The notes beneath the pieces are model-generated. The model saw nothing but the letters and a program-made list of their open reading frames with translations. It ran no database searches and had not been told where the DNA came from. Shown in pieces: positions 8,147-16,549 of a DNA stretch of 64,000 nt (the stretch's first letter is position 1; every line of letters starts with the position of its first letter). The DNA comes from Runella zeae DSM 19591 (lineage in GTDB: Bacteria; Bacteroidota; Bacteroidia; Cytophagales; Spirosomataceae): contig NZ_KE384045.1 of assembly GCF_000423565.1 (NCBI RefSeq), positions 66,145 to 130,144 on the forward strand. Direction: 5' to 3'. Both the position numbers and the translations under genes were made by a program.

Positions 8147-8193
8147 TCTACAAAAATCGCCAGAAAAGGCTAATTTCTGGCGACTTTTGTAGA
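8147..8193. terminator. Long hairpin after the TonB receptor gene
   Basis: A 20-bp stem with one mismatch (8147-8166 with 8174-8193, loop 7 nt) begins 21 bp beyond the receptor stop codon. An adjacent T8 run on the plus strand becomes an A-tract on the minus-strand transcript, so it is not a textbook U-tract terminator. It is best read as a transcript-end or 3'-protecting hairpin. Confidence 0.6.
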
Positions 8194-8213
8194 AAATATT
8201 GGAAAAAGTAGTC

Positions 8214-10460
8214 CTAAAAACTCCAAGTAAAACTCAATTTAGCATTGAAAGGCGTGCTCGGGGTGAAGTGGATTTCTTCTACGGGAGAGGTTTCATTTTG
8301 CAGGCGACTTTCGGTTGCAAATTGGGTTTCTTTCCAACGAGTATTAAAAATGTTTTGAATGGAGAGGCTAGTCATAAAACGGTTTTTAGTATAACTGAGC
8401 AAACCATCACATACAAAGTATCCTTTGGCTATAATGCTGTAGTCTTCGTTGGCAGGACGGTCTCCTACATAGCGATAACGTAAACTTCCGCTAAAACCAG
8501 TTTCATTTTTCCAAGTTAAGCCCCCAATACTCGTGAAATGGACAGCCAAGGGGAGGTAGTTTTGTCCTTCGGCTTCTCCAACGGCACGAGGCTTGGCCCA
8601 GTTAGCATCCACATCCACAAAAAGCCGTTTCCCCACTTGATAACGTAGCGACACATCCACTCCTTTGCGTACAGACTTGCCTGAAGGCTCTACTACTCCC
8701 GCATCGCCTACATATACAAACTCCTGATCTAACCACAAATACCAATAAGCGGCGTTGAAGAGCAAACGCGGAATCGGTTTCCAGACTGTTCCGGCATCCA
8801 AGCCATAAGCCGCTGGCAATATTTCCAAACCGCTACGTTCGACCACCGCACGGGTATCGTTGGAGTGAAAGCCCTTACCAGCATTGAGGTAAAATTGTAA
8901 GGAGGAATTGTGAGTATAGTACAGATTCAACTTCGGTGACACAATCGATGCTTGGGACTTAGAAACGGTATTGTTCTGTAATTGGTCAGTGTATTGATTG
9001 CGAAAATAATCAAACCGTACTCCCACCGTGGCCGAAAGACGCGGACTGAGCTGGAGAGTCTCGTCTACATACACACCTACATTGGCTTCATTGACATTCC
9101 CAAGTTTGAAGGCTTCGAGTAGGAGCGAGCGATCTTTGGTATGAGAAAGTTCTGAATCGGAGGTGAGGTCGAGGCGATAATTGATACCCGCATTGAAAGT
9201 GGCTGACTTGGTGCCTAAACTATGGGTGATAGCGTAGTTGCTATTATAACCCCATAAGTTTCGGGCTTCACGTTGCCGAATTTGGTCGCCATTGAGAGGG
9301 TCTTCCAGAAAAAATGTAAAGTTGGAATAAAGGGTAAAATTATAATTAGAATAAAAAAGCTGGTTTTTCCATACGTGGTTTCGCTTGGTCAGGGTCACGA
9401 GTTCGGCATTGAAATTCGTGCGGCTAGTTTCCCCTCCTTCATTGGGGTCAATCGCCCCAAAGAAGCCGATAGTACCGTCGGCCACGGCGCGGTCGGGGAT
9501 TTGGCCTGAAGCATCCCAGCGGCTCCAAAAAGTAGAGGCCGTTAGGGTCAAGTTGGTATTTTTGGAAAGGTGACTATGGAATTTGCCGAGCAAGTTGACC
9601 CGATTAAAATGCTGAGGGGCTTCAAAATAAGAATCAGAGTAGTTGTATTCGCCGGCTATGTAAGCATTATTGGTGGCGGTTTTGAGCAAGTTGGCTCCTG
9701 CTACTAAACGATAAGTGTTGAATTGTCCCACTTCTGCTTTGACGAAGTTTTGATCAAGTACGGTTTTGGTACGAAAATCAGCCCAACCTGCCGTAGCAAA
9801 ATTGCCTTTGTCGGCATCATAAAGTCCTTTCTTAAAATCTACTTTTTCAATCAATTCGGGAATGATAAAATGCGCATCGGCATATCCCTGACCGTGGGCA
9901 TGAGAAACCATGTTGATAGGCATCCCATCGACGGTAAGCCGAATGTCAGTACCGTGGTCAATATCAAAACCTCGCAAAAAGATTTGTTCGGCCTTTCCGC
10001 CGCCTGCGTGCTGACCAATCACTAGCCCAGGTATGATTCGTAGCACTTCTTGAGAATTGTTGATAGGGCGGGTTTTGATATCAAGGCTCGAAATCACCTG
10101 TTGATGTTGGGGGTTTACGGCAGAGACTTTCACCTCGCTGAGTTGGAGTGAAGTTTGGTCAAGGGCAAAATCAACATTAATGGTTTCATCTTCTTTAACA
10201 ACGACGATTTGGCTTTGTGCCTTGTATCCCACAAAAGATACTTCTACTCGGTAAGTGTTGGGCAATAAATGCTGAATACTAAAGTAACCAGCAGCATCCG
10301 CGACGGCGCCTTTGTTGTGGTCGGCTATAAGGATGTGTGCCCCTACAATGGGCTGTTTGGTGGTTTTATCGACAACTCTCCCTACTACACTGCCAAGGTG
10401 AGCAAAAGCGGCATACATACTCAAATAAAGAAGAAGAAGTGTGGAAATAGATTTTTTCAT
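8214..10460 (-). CDS. TonB-dependent outer-membrane receptor
   Basis: A 748-residue receptor. It has a signal peptide (residues 1-20), a CarboxypepD-reg-like beta-sandwich (about 24-108, GSVVGRVVDKTTKQPIVGAH), a plug domain (about 115-235) and a C-terminal beta barrel ending in FTWSF. The plug carries FLRGFDIDHGTDIRLTVDGM followed by a His-rich SHAHGQGYADAHF segment. These motifs recur in a widespread TonB-receptor family and could take part in metal or metal-chelate recognition, which is inference. No STN domain and no adjacent FecR/sigma factor are seen. It stands alone, between a hairpin and its own promoter. Confidence 0.9.
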   Translation of the reverse strand: MKKSISTLLLLYLSMYAAFAHLGSVVGRVVDKTTKQPIVGAHILIADHNKGAVADAAGYFSIQHLLPNTYRVEVSFVGYKAQSQIVVVKEDETINVDFALDQTSLQLSEVKVSAVNPQHQQVISSLDIKTRPINNSQEVLRIIPGLVIGQHAGGGKAEQIFLRGFDIDHGTDIRLTVDGMPINMVSHAHGQGYADAHFIIPELIEKVDFKKGLYDADKGNFATAGWADFRTKTVLDQNFVKAEVGQFNTYRLVAGANLLKTATNNAYIAGEYNYSDSYFEAPQHFNRVNLLGKFHSHLSKNTNLTLTASTFWSRWDASGQIPDRAVADGTIGFFGAIDPNEGGETSRTNFNAELVTLTKRNHVWKNQLFYSNYNFTLYSNFTFFLEDPLNGDQIRQREARNLWGYNSNYAITHSLGTKSATFNAGINYRLDLTSDSELSHTKDRSLLLEAFKLGNVNEANVGVYVDETLQLSPRLSATVGVRFDYFRNQYTDQLQNNTVSKSQASIVSPKLNLYYTHNSSLQFYLNAGKGFHSNDTRAVVERSGLEILPAAYGLDAGTVWKPIPRLLFNAAYWYLWLDQEFVYVGDAGVVEPSGKSVRKGVDVSLRYQVGKRLFVDVDANWAKPRAVGEAEGQNYLPLAVHFTSIGGLTWKNETGFSGSLRYRYVGDRPANEDYSIIAKGYFVCDGLLSYTKNRFMTSLSIQNIFNTRWKETQFATESRLQNETSPVEEIHFTPSTPFNAKLSFTWSF

Positions 10461-10500
10461 GTGTTTGTGAATGAATAAAAGGAGTACTAAAATTTGTGCA

Positions 10501-10508
10501 CAAAAGTA
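10501..10508 (-). promoter_or_regulatory. -7 promoter box of the TonB receptor gene
   Basis: TACTTTTG on the minus strand matches TAnnTTTG and lies 41 bp upstream of the receptor ATG. No convincing -33 TTG is present, so an additional activator may be needed. Confidence 0.5.
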
Positions 10509-10734
10509 CTACTTGTATGTTTGTTCGAAAGTAAATTGAATTTAGAAAATATTTTCTAAAAATTTAAAAATAAAATTTTCCGCGATAAGTTGACTCGCTG
10601 AAAATCTTACTTTGCTTGCTATTAGATGCTTAGATTCTTTCCAAATCTTAGGAGATTTGCGTGAGCTTTGTAGTGAGTATTAAAAAAAATGAGCAGTTTT
10701 GTTTCGTTTTTAGCATCATTAACCTAGGATACCT

Positions 10735-11421
10735 TTGAATTTCACCGACGAGATAATAGACGCATTGTCTATCGATTGCCTTATTTTCGGATTTAAGGAC
10801 GCCCAGCTTTCCATTCTTTTAGTCAAACACGGAATCGGGCCCACGCTAGGCCAATGGGCCTTGCCAGGCAGTTGGATAAGGTACAACGAAAGTATCGACG
10901 AAGCTGCTGGGCGAATATTGTCGTCGCAGACTTCCGTGGAGAATATTTATCTAGAGCAGTTCAAAACCTTCGGCGAAGTGCGCAGATTTCCACCTCGACG
11001 CGTCATCACGATTGCCTATTATGCCTTGGTCAATATTGAAAAGTTTGAACTTCACCCTGGCCCTACCGAAGCCGATGTGTCGTGGTTCAATATCCAAGAT
11101 ATACCTACGATGCCTTTTGACCACAACAAAATTTTTCAAGATTGCCTTGATTTTCTAAAGCACAAAATCCAACATGAGCCGATTGGGTTTAATCTACTTC
11201 CGTCAAAATTTACGCTCTTGCAATTGTTAGAGCTGTATGAAGCGATTTTGGGGCAAAAACTCGATAAATCGAATTTTCGAAAGAAGTTTTTGAAAATGAA
11301 TCTATTAGTGGATACAAACGAACGTCAACAGGATGTATCGCACCGTGCGGCTACTTTGTATAGGTTTGATGAAAACGTGTACAATAAACTGTTGGCGAAA
11401 GGGTTTACATTTGAGGTATAG
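10735..11421 (+). CDS. Nudix-fold transcriptional regulator of the NrtR/AraR type
   Basis: A 228-residue regulator with an N-terminal Nudix fold (about 10-145, DCLIFGFKDAQLSILLVKHG) and a C-terminal winged helix (about 155-228, LLPSKFTLLQLLELYEAILG). The Nudix box is degenerate: after the first Gly and Glu, the catalytic REUxEExGU segment is replaced by RILSSQTSV, so it should bind but not hydrolyse its ligand, as in NrtR-class regulators. In Bacteroides, AraR of this family controls arabinose utilisation. The adjacent GH43 and sugar symporter genes suggest the same role here. The start appears to be TTG: an in-frame stop lies only 15 nt upstream and no ATG fits. AGGA precedes the TTG. Confidence 0.85.
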   Translation: MNFTDEIIDALSIDCLIFGFKDAQLSILLVKHGIGPTLGQWALPGSWIRYNESIDEAAGRILSSQTSVENIYLEQFKTFGEVRRFPPRRVITIAYYALVNIEKFELHPGPTEADVSWFNIQDIPTMPFDHNKIFQDCLDFLKHKIQHEPIGFNLLPSKFTLLQLLELYEAILGQKLDKSNFRKKFLKMNLLVDTNERQQDVSHRAATLYRFDENVYNKLLAKGFTFEV

Positions 11422-11447
11422 TATCGCCCTTTCGCCCAAAGTCCGCC

Positions 11448-12464
11448 TTATAAGTAAGGTTCAATGGTCTGGATTTTGCCATCAGCATCGTATTCCAACT
11501 CCGTCATTTTGATGCTGCGTAGATGTGTAACGCCTTCCGAGAGGCTTGAATCGTGGTAAAAAAGAAACCATTTCCCATCTACTTCACAAATCGAATGATG
11601 CGTAGTCCAACCTATCACGGGTTGAAGAATGGGTCCCTGATACGTAAAAGGGCCATAAGGCGAATCGCCAATAGCATAACAAATGTAGTGCGTATCGCCT
11701 GTCGAATACGAAAAATAATACTTGCCATTGTAGCGATGCAACCAAGGAGCTTCAAAAAAACGCCGTTCGTTGTCGCCTGCCAACAACAAATTTCCTTTTT
11801 CATCCAAAATCTGTACATCTCGTGGACTTTCGGCAAGTGCTAGCATATCATCGGTCAACTTGGCTACTTTAGGGCAAAGAGCGGTTTCATTGGCAAGAGG
11901 CTCTTCATTTTCATGGTGATAGATGTTGTCGCGGTACTTTTGTAATTGGCCGCCCCAAATGCCTCCAAAGTATAAATAATAACTTCCGTCGGTGTCTTCA
12001 AACACTGCGGGGTCGATGCTATAGCTGCCTTTGATGGGGGATTCTTCTGCCACAAAAGGCCCGGTGGGAGAGTTGGCAATCGCCACACCAATCTGAAAAA
12101 TTCCTTCGTGGTTTTTGGCTGGAAAATAAAGATAGTATTTACCTTCTTTGTGGGCGGCATCAGGTGCCCACATTTGTCGCTCAGCCCAAGGAACATCGTT
12201 TTTGTGGAGCGCCACACCGTGGTCAATTACTTCGCTGTCAGGCGATTCCATAGAAAAGACGTGATAGTCTTCCATCCCAAAATGATCTCCGTCATCATTA
12301 AACGGAACTCCTGCGTCAATATCGTGGGAAGGATAAATATAAATTTTTCCGTCAAAAACGTGGGCCGAAGGATCGGCGGTAAACAAATGTGTAACCAGTG
12401 GTTGAGAAATAGCTCGTTTGTTAAGCTCCTCAAAATCAATGTGTGACGTGCTTTCTTCTGGCAT
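11448..12464 (-). CDS. GH43 glycosidase without signal peptide (arabinofuranosidase/xylosidase)
   Basis: A 338-residue five-bladed propeller hydrolase. Three carboxylates fit the family: D31 (TADPSAHVF, base), D151 (SYSIDPAVF, pKa modulator) and E238 (RRFFEAPWL, acid). GH43 enzymes invert alpha-L-arabinofuranosides or beta-xylosides. There is no signal peptide, so it should work in the cytoplasm on short oligosaccharides, which matches the symporter gene just upstream on the same strand. The stretch between the two genes carries a 20-bp tandem repeat. The gene is convergent with the Nudix regulator, with 26 bp between their ends. Confidence 0.88.
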   Translation of the reverse strand: MPEESTSHIDFEELNKRAISQPLVTHLFTADPSAHVFDGKIYIYPSHDIDAGVPFNDDGDHFGMEDYHVFSMESPDSEVIDHGVALHKNDVPWAERQMWAPDAAHKEGKYYLYFPAKNHEGIFQIGVAIANSPTGPFVAEESPIKGSYSIDPAVFEDTDGSYYLYFGGIWGGQLQKYRDNIYHHENEEPLANETALCPKVAKLTDDMLALAESPRDVQILDEKGNLLLAGDNERRFFEAPWLHRYNGKYYFSYSTGDTHYICYAIGDSPYGPFTYQGPILQPVIGWTTHHSICEVDGKWFLFYHDSSLSEGVTHLRSIKMTELEYDADGKIQTIEPYL

Positions 12465-12515
12465 TTTTTTATTTTTTATTAATTGCTGTAATCAACTTTT
12501 GTCGGATGTGAGAAA

Positions 12516-12689
12516 CTTCTATCACTTCGCCTAAACTTCTGTCACTTCACCTAAACTTGTGTCACTTCGCCTAAACTTCTGTCACTTCACCTAAACTTCT
12601 GTCACTTCGCCTAAACTTTTGTCACTTCACCTAAACTTCTGTCACTTCACCTAAACTTCTGTCACTTCACCTAAACTTTTGTCACTTCG
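12516..12689. repeat. 20-bp tandem repeat (minisatellite), 8 full copies plus a partial one
   Basis: The unit CTTCTGTCACTTCACCTAAA repeats head to tail in register at 12516, 12536, 12556, 12576, 12596, 12616, 12636 and 12656, with a truncated ninth copy at 12676. Copies differ mainly at A/G in the TTCRCC position and at one or two bases in CTTNT. There are no spacers, so it is not CRISPR. It fills most of the gap between the symporter stop and the GH43 start and would be transcribed if the two are co-transcribed. The length is not a multiple of three, so it is not coding. Confidence 0.95.
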
Positions 12690-12709
12690 ACGAAGGAGAA
12701 GTCTAAAAC

Positions 12710-14176
12710 CTACCGCTGACGTTTTTCTTTCAAATCGGTCTCAATACGTACTTCCATTGTTTTGTTTATTTCATACCAAAACAATAAAGCAGTACCTACC
12801 AAGAAAATCAATCCCGGATAAATACTGACGGCCATTTGAATGCCATTGACGGCCTCTAAGGTTTGTTGAGTTTGCTCCGCTATATACCCGTATTTAGACA
12901 ATATCCCTGCTCCTAAAGCTCCGCCGATACTTAAACCTGCTTTTAACCCAAAGATCATAGCTGAAAATATAATAGCCGTAGCGCGACGGTTATTTTTCCA
13001 TTCTGAATAATCGGCCACGTCGGCTATCATGGCCCAAAGCAACGGAATCGTTACACCATAAGTAAAGCCGTGGAGAATTTGGGTGAAAAATACCAAACCA
13101 ATGCTGGTATTGGCATAAAAATTAAACATCAGCAAGCACAGCGCCGAAAGTGCCAAGAAAATTCCAAAAATGTTACGCTTCCCAAAACGGTCGGCTAGGG
13201 GTTTTGAAAACATGATTCCCACAATCATAAAAATAATCCCACCCGCATTAAAAACACTGTTGGCGGAGGTAGGGGCATCTTCAGGCCATTCAAATTTGCC
13301 TAGCCCTAAGCTTGTAATCGTGGTGTTTAAGCCCTGAATAAAATCATTGAAACCAATGGATTCTAGATAAGCCGCTTGGGCAGCAGGGTCGAGATAGTAT
13401 TTGAAATAATAAATGTACATGCCGCCTTTGAGGGCTAAGGTGACAAACACCAAGATAGTTACGACCAGCATAATGACCCAAGGTCTGTTTTTAACAAGGT
13501 CTGTTAAATCTTGTTTGATGGAGTTTTTTTCTTCAACGGGGGGCACTATACGCTCTTTAGTAGTGAAAAAAGTAATCCAAAAACAAATCACCCCTACAAT
13601 GGCAAAAAATAGCATTACCTTTTCAAACCCCACGGCCTTGTTGCCATGACCAAGCGACAACGCCAGAGGCAAAAGCAATGATTGAATGATAAATTGGGCA
13701 ACCATCACAGCCACAAAACGATACGATGAGAGGCTATTACGTTCTTTCATGTCGCCCGTAATAACCCCGCTCAACGCCGAATAGGGCAAGTTGTTGGCCG
13801 AATACACAATGACGAGCAGCAGATAGGTGGTGAGGGCATACACAACTTTGCCTGTTTCCCCAAAATCTGGAGTAGAAAAAGCCAACAATGAAATCACGCC
13901 AAAAGGAACAGACGTCCAGATAATCCATGGCCGAAATTTTCCCCAGCGTGTATTGGTTCGGTCGGCGATGAGTCCCATCAAGACATTGAAAAATGCCCCT
14001 AACAAGCCCCCCACAAAAATAATGACACTTGCCGTACCAGCAGGGATTTTGTAAACGTCGGTGTAGAAATACGCTAAAAAGGTCATTAATGTCTGAAAAA
14101 TCAGGTTGGCAGCTAAATCGCCTAAGCTATACCCAATTTTTTCGAGAACTGAGAGTCTCTGATTGCTGGAATTCAT
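12710..14176 (-). CDS. GPH-family sugar:cation symporter (MFS superfamily)
   Basis: A 488-residue inner-membrane transporter with about 12 membrane helices. The loop motif DRTNTRWGKFRPWIIW (about residues 72-87) is the signature of the glycoside-pentoside-hexuronide family (MelB, XylP/XynB relatives). These proteins import sugars with Na+ or H+. Here the likely cargo is xylo- or arabino-oligosaccharides for the cytoplasmic GH43 downstream. The extended loop around residues 270-310 (YYLDPAAQAAYLESIG) is longer than in MelB. The upstream leader has a 10-bp hairpin (14208-14232). It is divergent from the sigma/SusCD operon. Confidence 0.9.
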   Translation of the reverse strand: MNSSNQRLSVLEKIGYSLGDLAANLIFQTLMTFLAYFYTDVYKIPAGTASVIIFVGGLLGAFFNVLMGLIADRTNTRWGKFRPWIIWTSVPFGVISLLAFSTPDFGETGKVVYALTTYLLLVIVYSANNLPYSALSGVITGDMKERNSLSSYRFVAVMVAQFIIQSLLLPLALSLGHGNKAVGFEKVMLFFAIVGVICFWITFFTTKERIVPPVEEKNSIKQDLTDLVKNRPWVIMLVVTILVFVTLALKGGMYIYYFKYYLDPAAQAAYLESIGFNDFIQGLNTTITSLGLGKFEWPEDAPTSANSVFNAGGIIFMIVGIMFSKPLADRFGKRNIFGIFLALSALCLLMFNFYANTSIGLVFFTQILHGFTYGVTIPLLWAMIADVADYSEWKNNRRATAIIFSAMIFGLKAGLSIGGALGAGILSKYGYIAEQTQQTLEAVNGIQMAVSIYPGLIFLVGTALLFWYEINKTMEVRIETDLKEKRQR

Positions 14177-14586
14177 GAGAGTGGTTGATTTAATATGGAT
14201 TAAAATAGTAGGGCTTCATGTCGAAGCCCTACAAAATTATCATAGGTTAATTTCAAATTTTATCTACTTGAATGTTGGTTAAACCCCTTTAACCCCAAAG
14301 TACACCCAATTAGGTAGATTTGAATAGGAAAGCAAACTTATGGTAATGTTTACTATAATACTAATGGTATTTTTTACAATATCGGTAAATGTTTTTTGTT
14401 TTTCAGGTTAAGTGTTTGTTTTTCAGTGTATTAGGTGTTTGCTTATTTTGAAGATTCTCCGTCAAATTTTTGTATTATGTTCAAAATCAATCTTTATAAA
14501 AAAATAAATTTCAACTTATTGTAAAAAATACCATAAGATATTGAAACTTTATTACTTTTGTTAGACTATTCACAAAAAATCTTTGT
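14177..14586. promoter_or_regulatory. Divergent regulatory region with 18-bp inverted repeat
   Basis: No gene is present. There is a GTAGGGCTTC/GAAGCCCTAC hairpin (14208-14217 with 14223-14232) just upstream of the symporter start, and a minus-strand TAAGTTTG -7 box at 14333-14340. A perfect 18-bp inverted repeat has arms at 14364-14381 and 14517-14534. Each arm holds the near-dyad TGGTA-N5-TACAA. A plus-strand -7 box TACTTTTG is at 14553-14560, 51 nt before the sigma factor ATG. The pairing of identical sites in opposite orientation suggests one regulator acting on both divergent promoters. Confidence 0.6.
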
Positions 14587-14610
14587 TTGATTATATTACT
14601 CGGTTTTACT

Positions 14611-15195
14611 ATGGCTTTTCCAGTTCAAGACCATGTACTATGGAAATCATATCGAGAGGGCGATAAGCAAGCGCTTGGGATGATTGTTGAGCGACATTAT
14701 CGCACACTACGCCGCTATGGTCTAAAATTTATGATTGATGAAGCAACGGTGGAGGATTGTATCCAAGATTTGTTTTTGCAGCTTTGGCAAAATCGCCTTC
14801 AAATCAACGATACTTTTTCGGTAAAACATTATTTATTAAAATCTTTGAGAAGCCATATCATTCAATATCTACGAGCCGAAAAACACTTTAGTCACCAAGA
14901 GACGGATTGGGACACTGCCTTGCCCGAAGAAGTAGACGCCGAAACGTTACTCATTCAGGAAGAAGTGGCATTGTTTCAAGTAAATGAACTAAAAAGACAA
15001 CTTGATACTCTTCCCGCTCGTGAGCGAGAAGCCTTATATTTGAAATATTACGAAAACTTATCGGTATGTGAAATTGCTGAAATGATGAATGTAAATCGTC
15101 AATCAGTTTCTAATTTTTTACAAAAAGCCCTCAGCAAGCTGCGTAATCGTTGGCTAGTAGCACCTCTCTTTATGATAATTTGTACTTTTTTTTAA
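14611..15195 (+). CDS. ECF-type RNA polymerase sigma factor
   Basis: A 194-residue sigma-70 family protein of the extracytoplasmic-function class. Region 2 is at about residues 10-75 (REGDKQALGMIVERHY; DCIQDLFLQLWQ). Region 4 is at about 130-180 (LPAREREALYLKYY; CEIAEMMNVNRQSVSNFLQK). The ATG at 14611 is preferred over an upstream in-frame TTG at 14587, which adds eight odd residues. A FecR gene follows after 73 bp and then susC with an STN domain, the classic trio for substrate-induced outer-membrane transport. The last 12 residues (LVAPLFMIICTFF) are hydrophobic, unusual for a soluble sigma factor. Confidence 0.92.
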   Translation: MAFPVQDHVLWKSYREGDKQALGMIVERHYRTLRRYGLKFMIDEATVEDCIQDLFLQLWQNRLQINDTFSVKHYLLKSLRSHIIQYLRAEKHFSHQETDWDTALPEEVDAETLLIQEEVALFQVNELKRQLDTLPAREREALYLKYYENLSVCEIAEMMNVNRQSVSNFLQKALSKLRNRWLVAPLFMIICTFF

Positions 15196-15268
15196 AAAAA
15201 TTAGCTTTCACTAGGGTATCTAGGGTACGTATCTTCATACTATCAATAAAAATAGTAGAAAAGTACCA

Positions 15269-16345
15269 ATGAGCCTTTCACCAAACCCTTTTTCTGTGGC
15301 TGAACTTCTTGAGGATGAAGCTTTCCAACGTTGGATGAAGGAAAGACAGCCCGACGATCGCCTCTTTTGGAAAGAGTGGCTCCAGGTTTATCCCGAAAAA
15401 AGAGAAATATACGAACAAGCCGTTGCTACATTTTTGGCGATTGAAGGCAAAGAAGATACTCTCTCGGCCCAAGATATTTCTCTAAAAAAAGAACAAATAC
15501 TAGAACTGATTTCTGAAGAATCTTCCTCTTTTATAAAACCGCTTTTGAGCTGGACTTGGCTCCGTGGGGTGGCGGCTGTTATCATCATGAGTGTAGTGAC
15601 GTGGTATTATTTTCGGGATTCAGATACTTCACAAATAGCCCCTTTGACGACCCGCACCGAAGAAAAAGCCCTCAAGAAAGAGGAATGGAGGCAGGTAAGT
15701 AATACAACCCAACAGCCTATGGTGGTTTTACTGCCTGACAACTCATCGGTGGTGTTGTCAGAAGGAAGCAGTTTACGGTTCCAGACAGCCGTAAATACCG
15801 CTAAACGGGAAGTGTTTTTGAAAGGAGAAGGTTTTTTTGAAGTAAGTAAAGACCCCCAGAAACCTTTTTTTGTTTATACCAATAGTCTCACTACCAAAGT
15901 ATTGGGTACAAGTTTTCAAGTACGTTCGTTTGAGGGAGAGACAGTGGCTTCGGTAAAAGTAAAGTCAGGTAAAGTGGCGGTGATGCCTATAGCTTCGCCC
16001 AATAAGCCCACTTTACTTACTCAACACCAACAGTTAAGTATTGAAATCAAAACGAACAAAATAACCCAAGAAGAATCGCCAATAGTGCCAGAGAATCCTT
16101 CCGACGTTGTCAATCAGGAGTTTACGTATGAATATGCCCATGTATCTGACATTTTAGAGCAGCTGCAAGAATCTTATAATATGCCTATTCAATATGAGCG
16201 AGAAAAACTCTCCACTTGCACGTTTACAGGGCAATTAAACGACTTACCATTTCTTGAAAAAATCCGATTAATCTGCCTGACCATCGAATCTACTTACCAA
16301 ATAATCGATAACAAAGTCGTCATCCAAAGTAAAGGATGTAATTAA
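15269..16345 (+). CDS. FecR-family anti-sigma factor
   Basis: A 358-residue inner-membrane protein. It has a short cytoplasmic sigma-binding segment (about 1-95), one membrane helix (about 98-116, WLRGVAAVIIMSVVTWYYF), a periplasmic FecR domain (about 145-255, VVLLPDNSSVVLSEGSSLRF) and a C-terminal DUF4974 domain (about 275-350) that contacts the STN domain of the receptor. It should hold the preceding ECF sigma factor inactive until SusC binds its glycan. Order and spacing match other Bacteroidota sigma/anti-sigma polysaccharide loci. Confidence 0.92.
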   Translation: MSLSPNPFSVAELLEDEAFQRWMKERQPDDRLFWKEWLQVYPEKREIYEQAVATFLAIEGKEDTLSAQDISLKKEQILELISEESSSFIKPLLSWTWLRGVAAVIIMSVVTWYYFRDSDTSQIAPLTTRTEEKALKKEEWRQVSNTTQQPMVVLLPDNSSVVLSEGSSLRFQTAVNTAKREVFLKGEGFFEVSKDPQKPFFVYTNSLTTKVLGTSFQVRSFEGETVASVKVKSGKVAVMPIASPNKPTLLTQHQQLSIEIKTNKITQEESPIVPENPSDVVNQEFTYEYAHVSDILEQLQESYNMPIQYEREKLSTCTFTGQLNDLPFLEKIRLICLTIESTYQIIDNKVVIQSKGCN

Positions 16346-16423
16346 CCATTTTTTGTTTAAATCTTAACCAAACTAATAATAATGAAGTCTTAAAATCTAT
16401 CTCTTTCCTTTTTCAAAAAAGAA

Positions 16424-16452
16424 AAGCGATAGTGCTACCAACACTATCGCTT
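16424..16452. terminator. 11-bp hairpin between fecR and susC
   Basis: AAGCGATAGTG (16424-16434) pairs perfectly with CACTATCGCTT (16442-16452), loop 7 nt. There is no U-tract. It may mark the end of the sigma/anti-sigma transcript or a processing site before susC. Confidence 0.5.
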
Positions 16453-16464
16453 GTACTACTTTGA

Positions 16465-16485
16465 AATGTGTAGGTATGACACATT
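16465..16485. promoter_or_regulatory. Candidate locus operator, copy 1 (upstream of susC)
   Basis: AATGTGT-N7-ACACATT, a perfect 7-bp dyad. Its full 21 bp matches the reverse complement of the copy at 22090-22110 at 20 positions, including six of the seven spacer bases. Related dyads occur at 47882-47902 and, weaker, at 28890-28910, all upstream of genes of the same locus. Confidence 0.65.
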
Positions 16486-16549
16486 TCGCCTAAAAGGCAG
16501 TAAACTGTTTTTGTCATTTCTTCCAAAAAACAACAAAACAAACAAATGT

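Noticed and set aside
8147-8193. Classical Rho-independent terminator
   Set aside because: The stem is strong, but the tract on the relevant strand is A-rich, so it is called only as a transcript-end hairpin.
12516-12689. CRISPR array
   Set aside because: The 20-bp units are contiguous with no spacers, and no cas genes are present.
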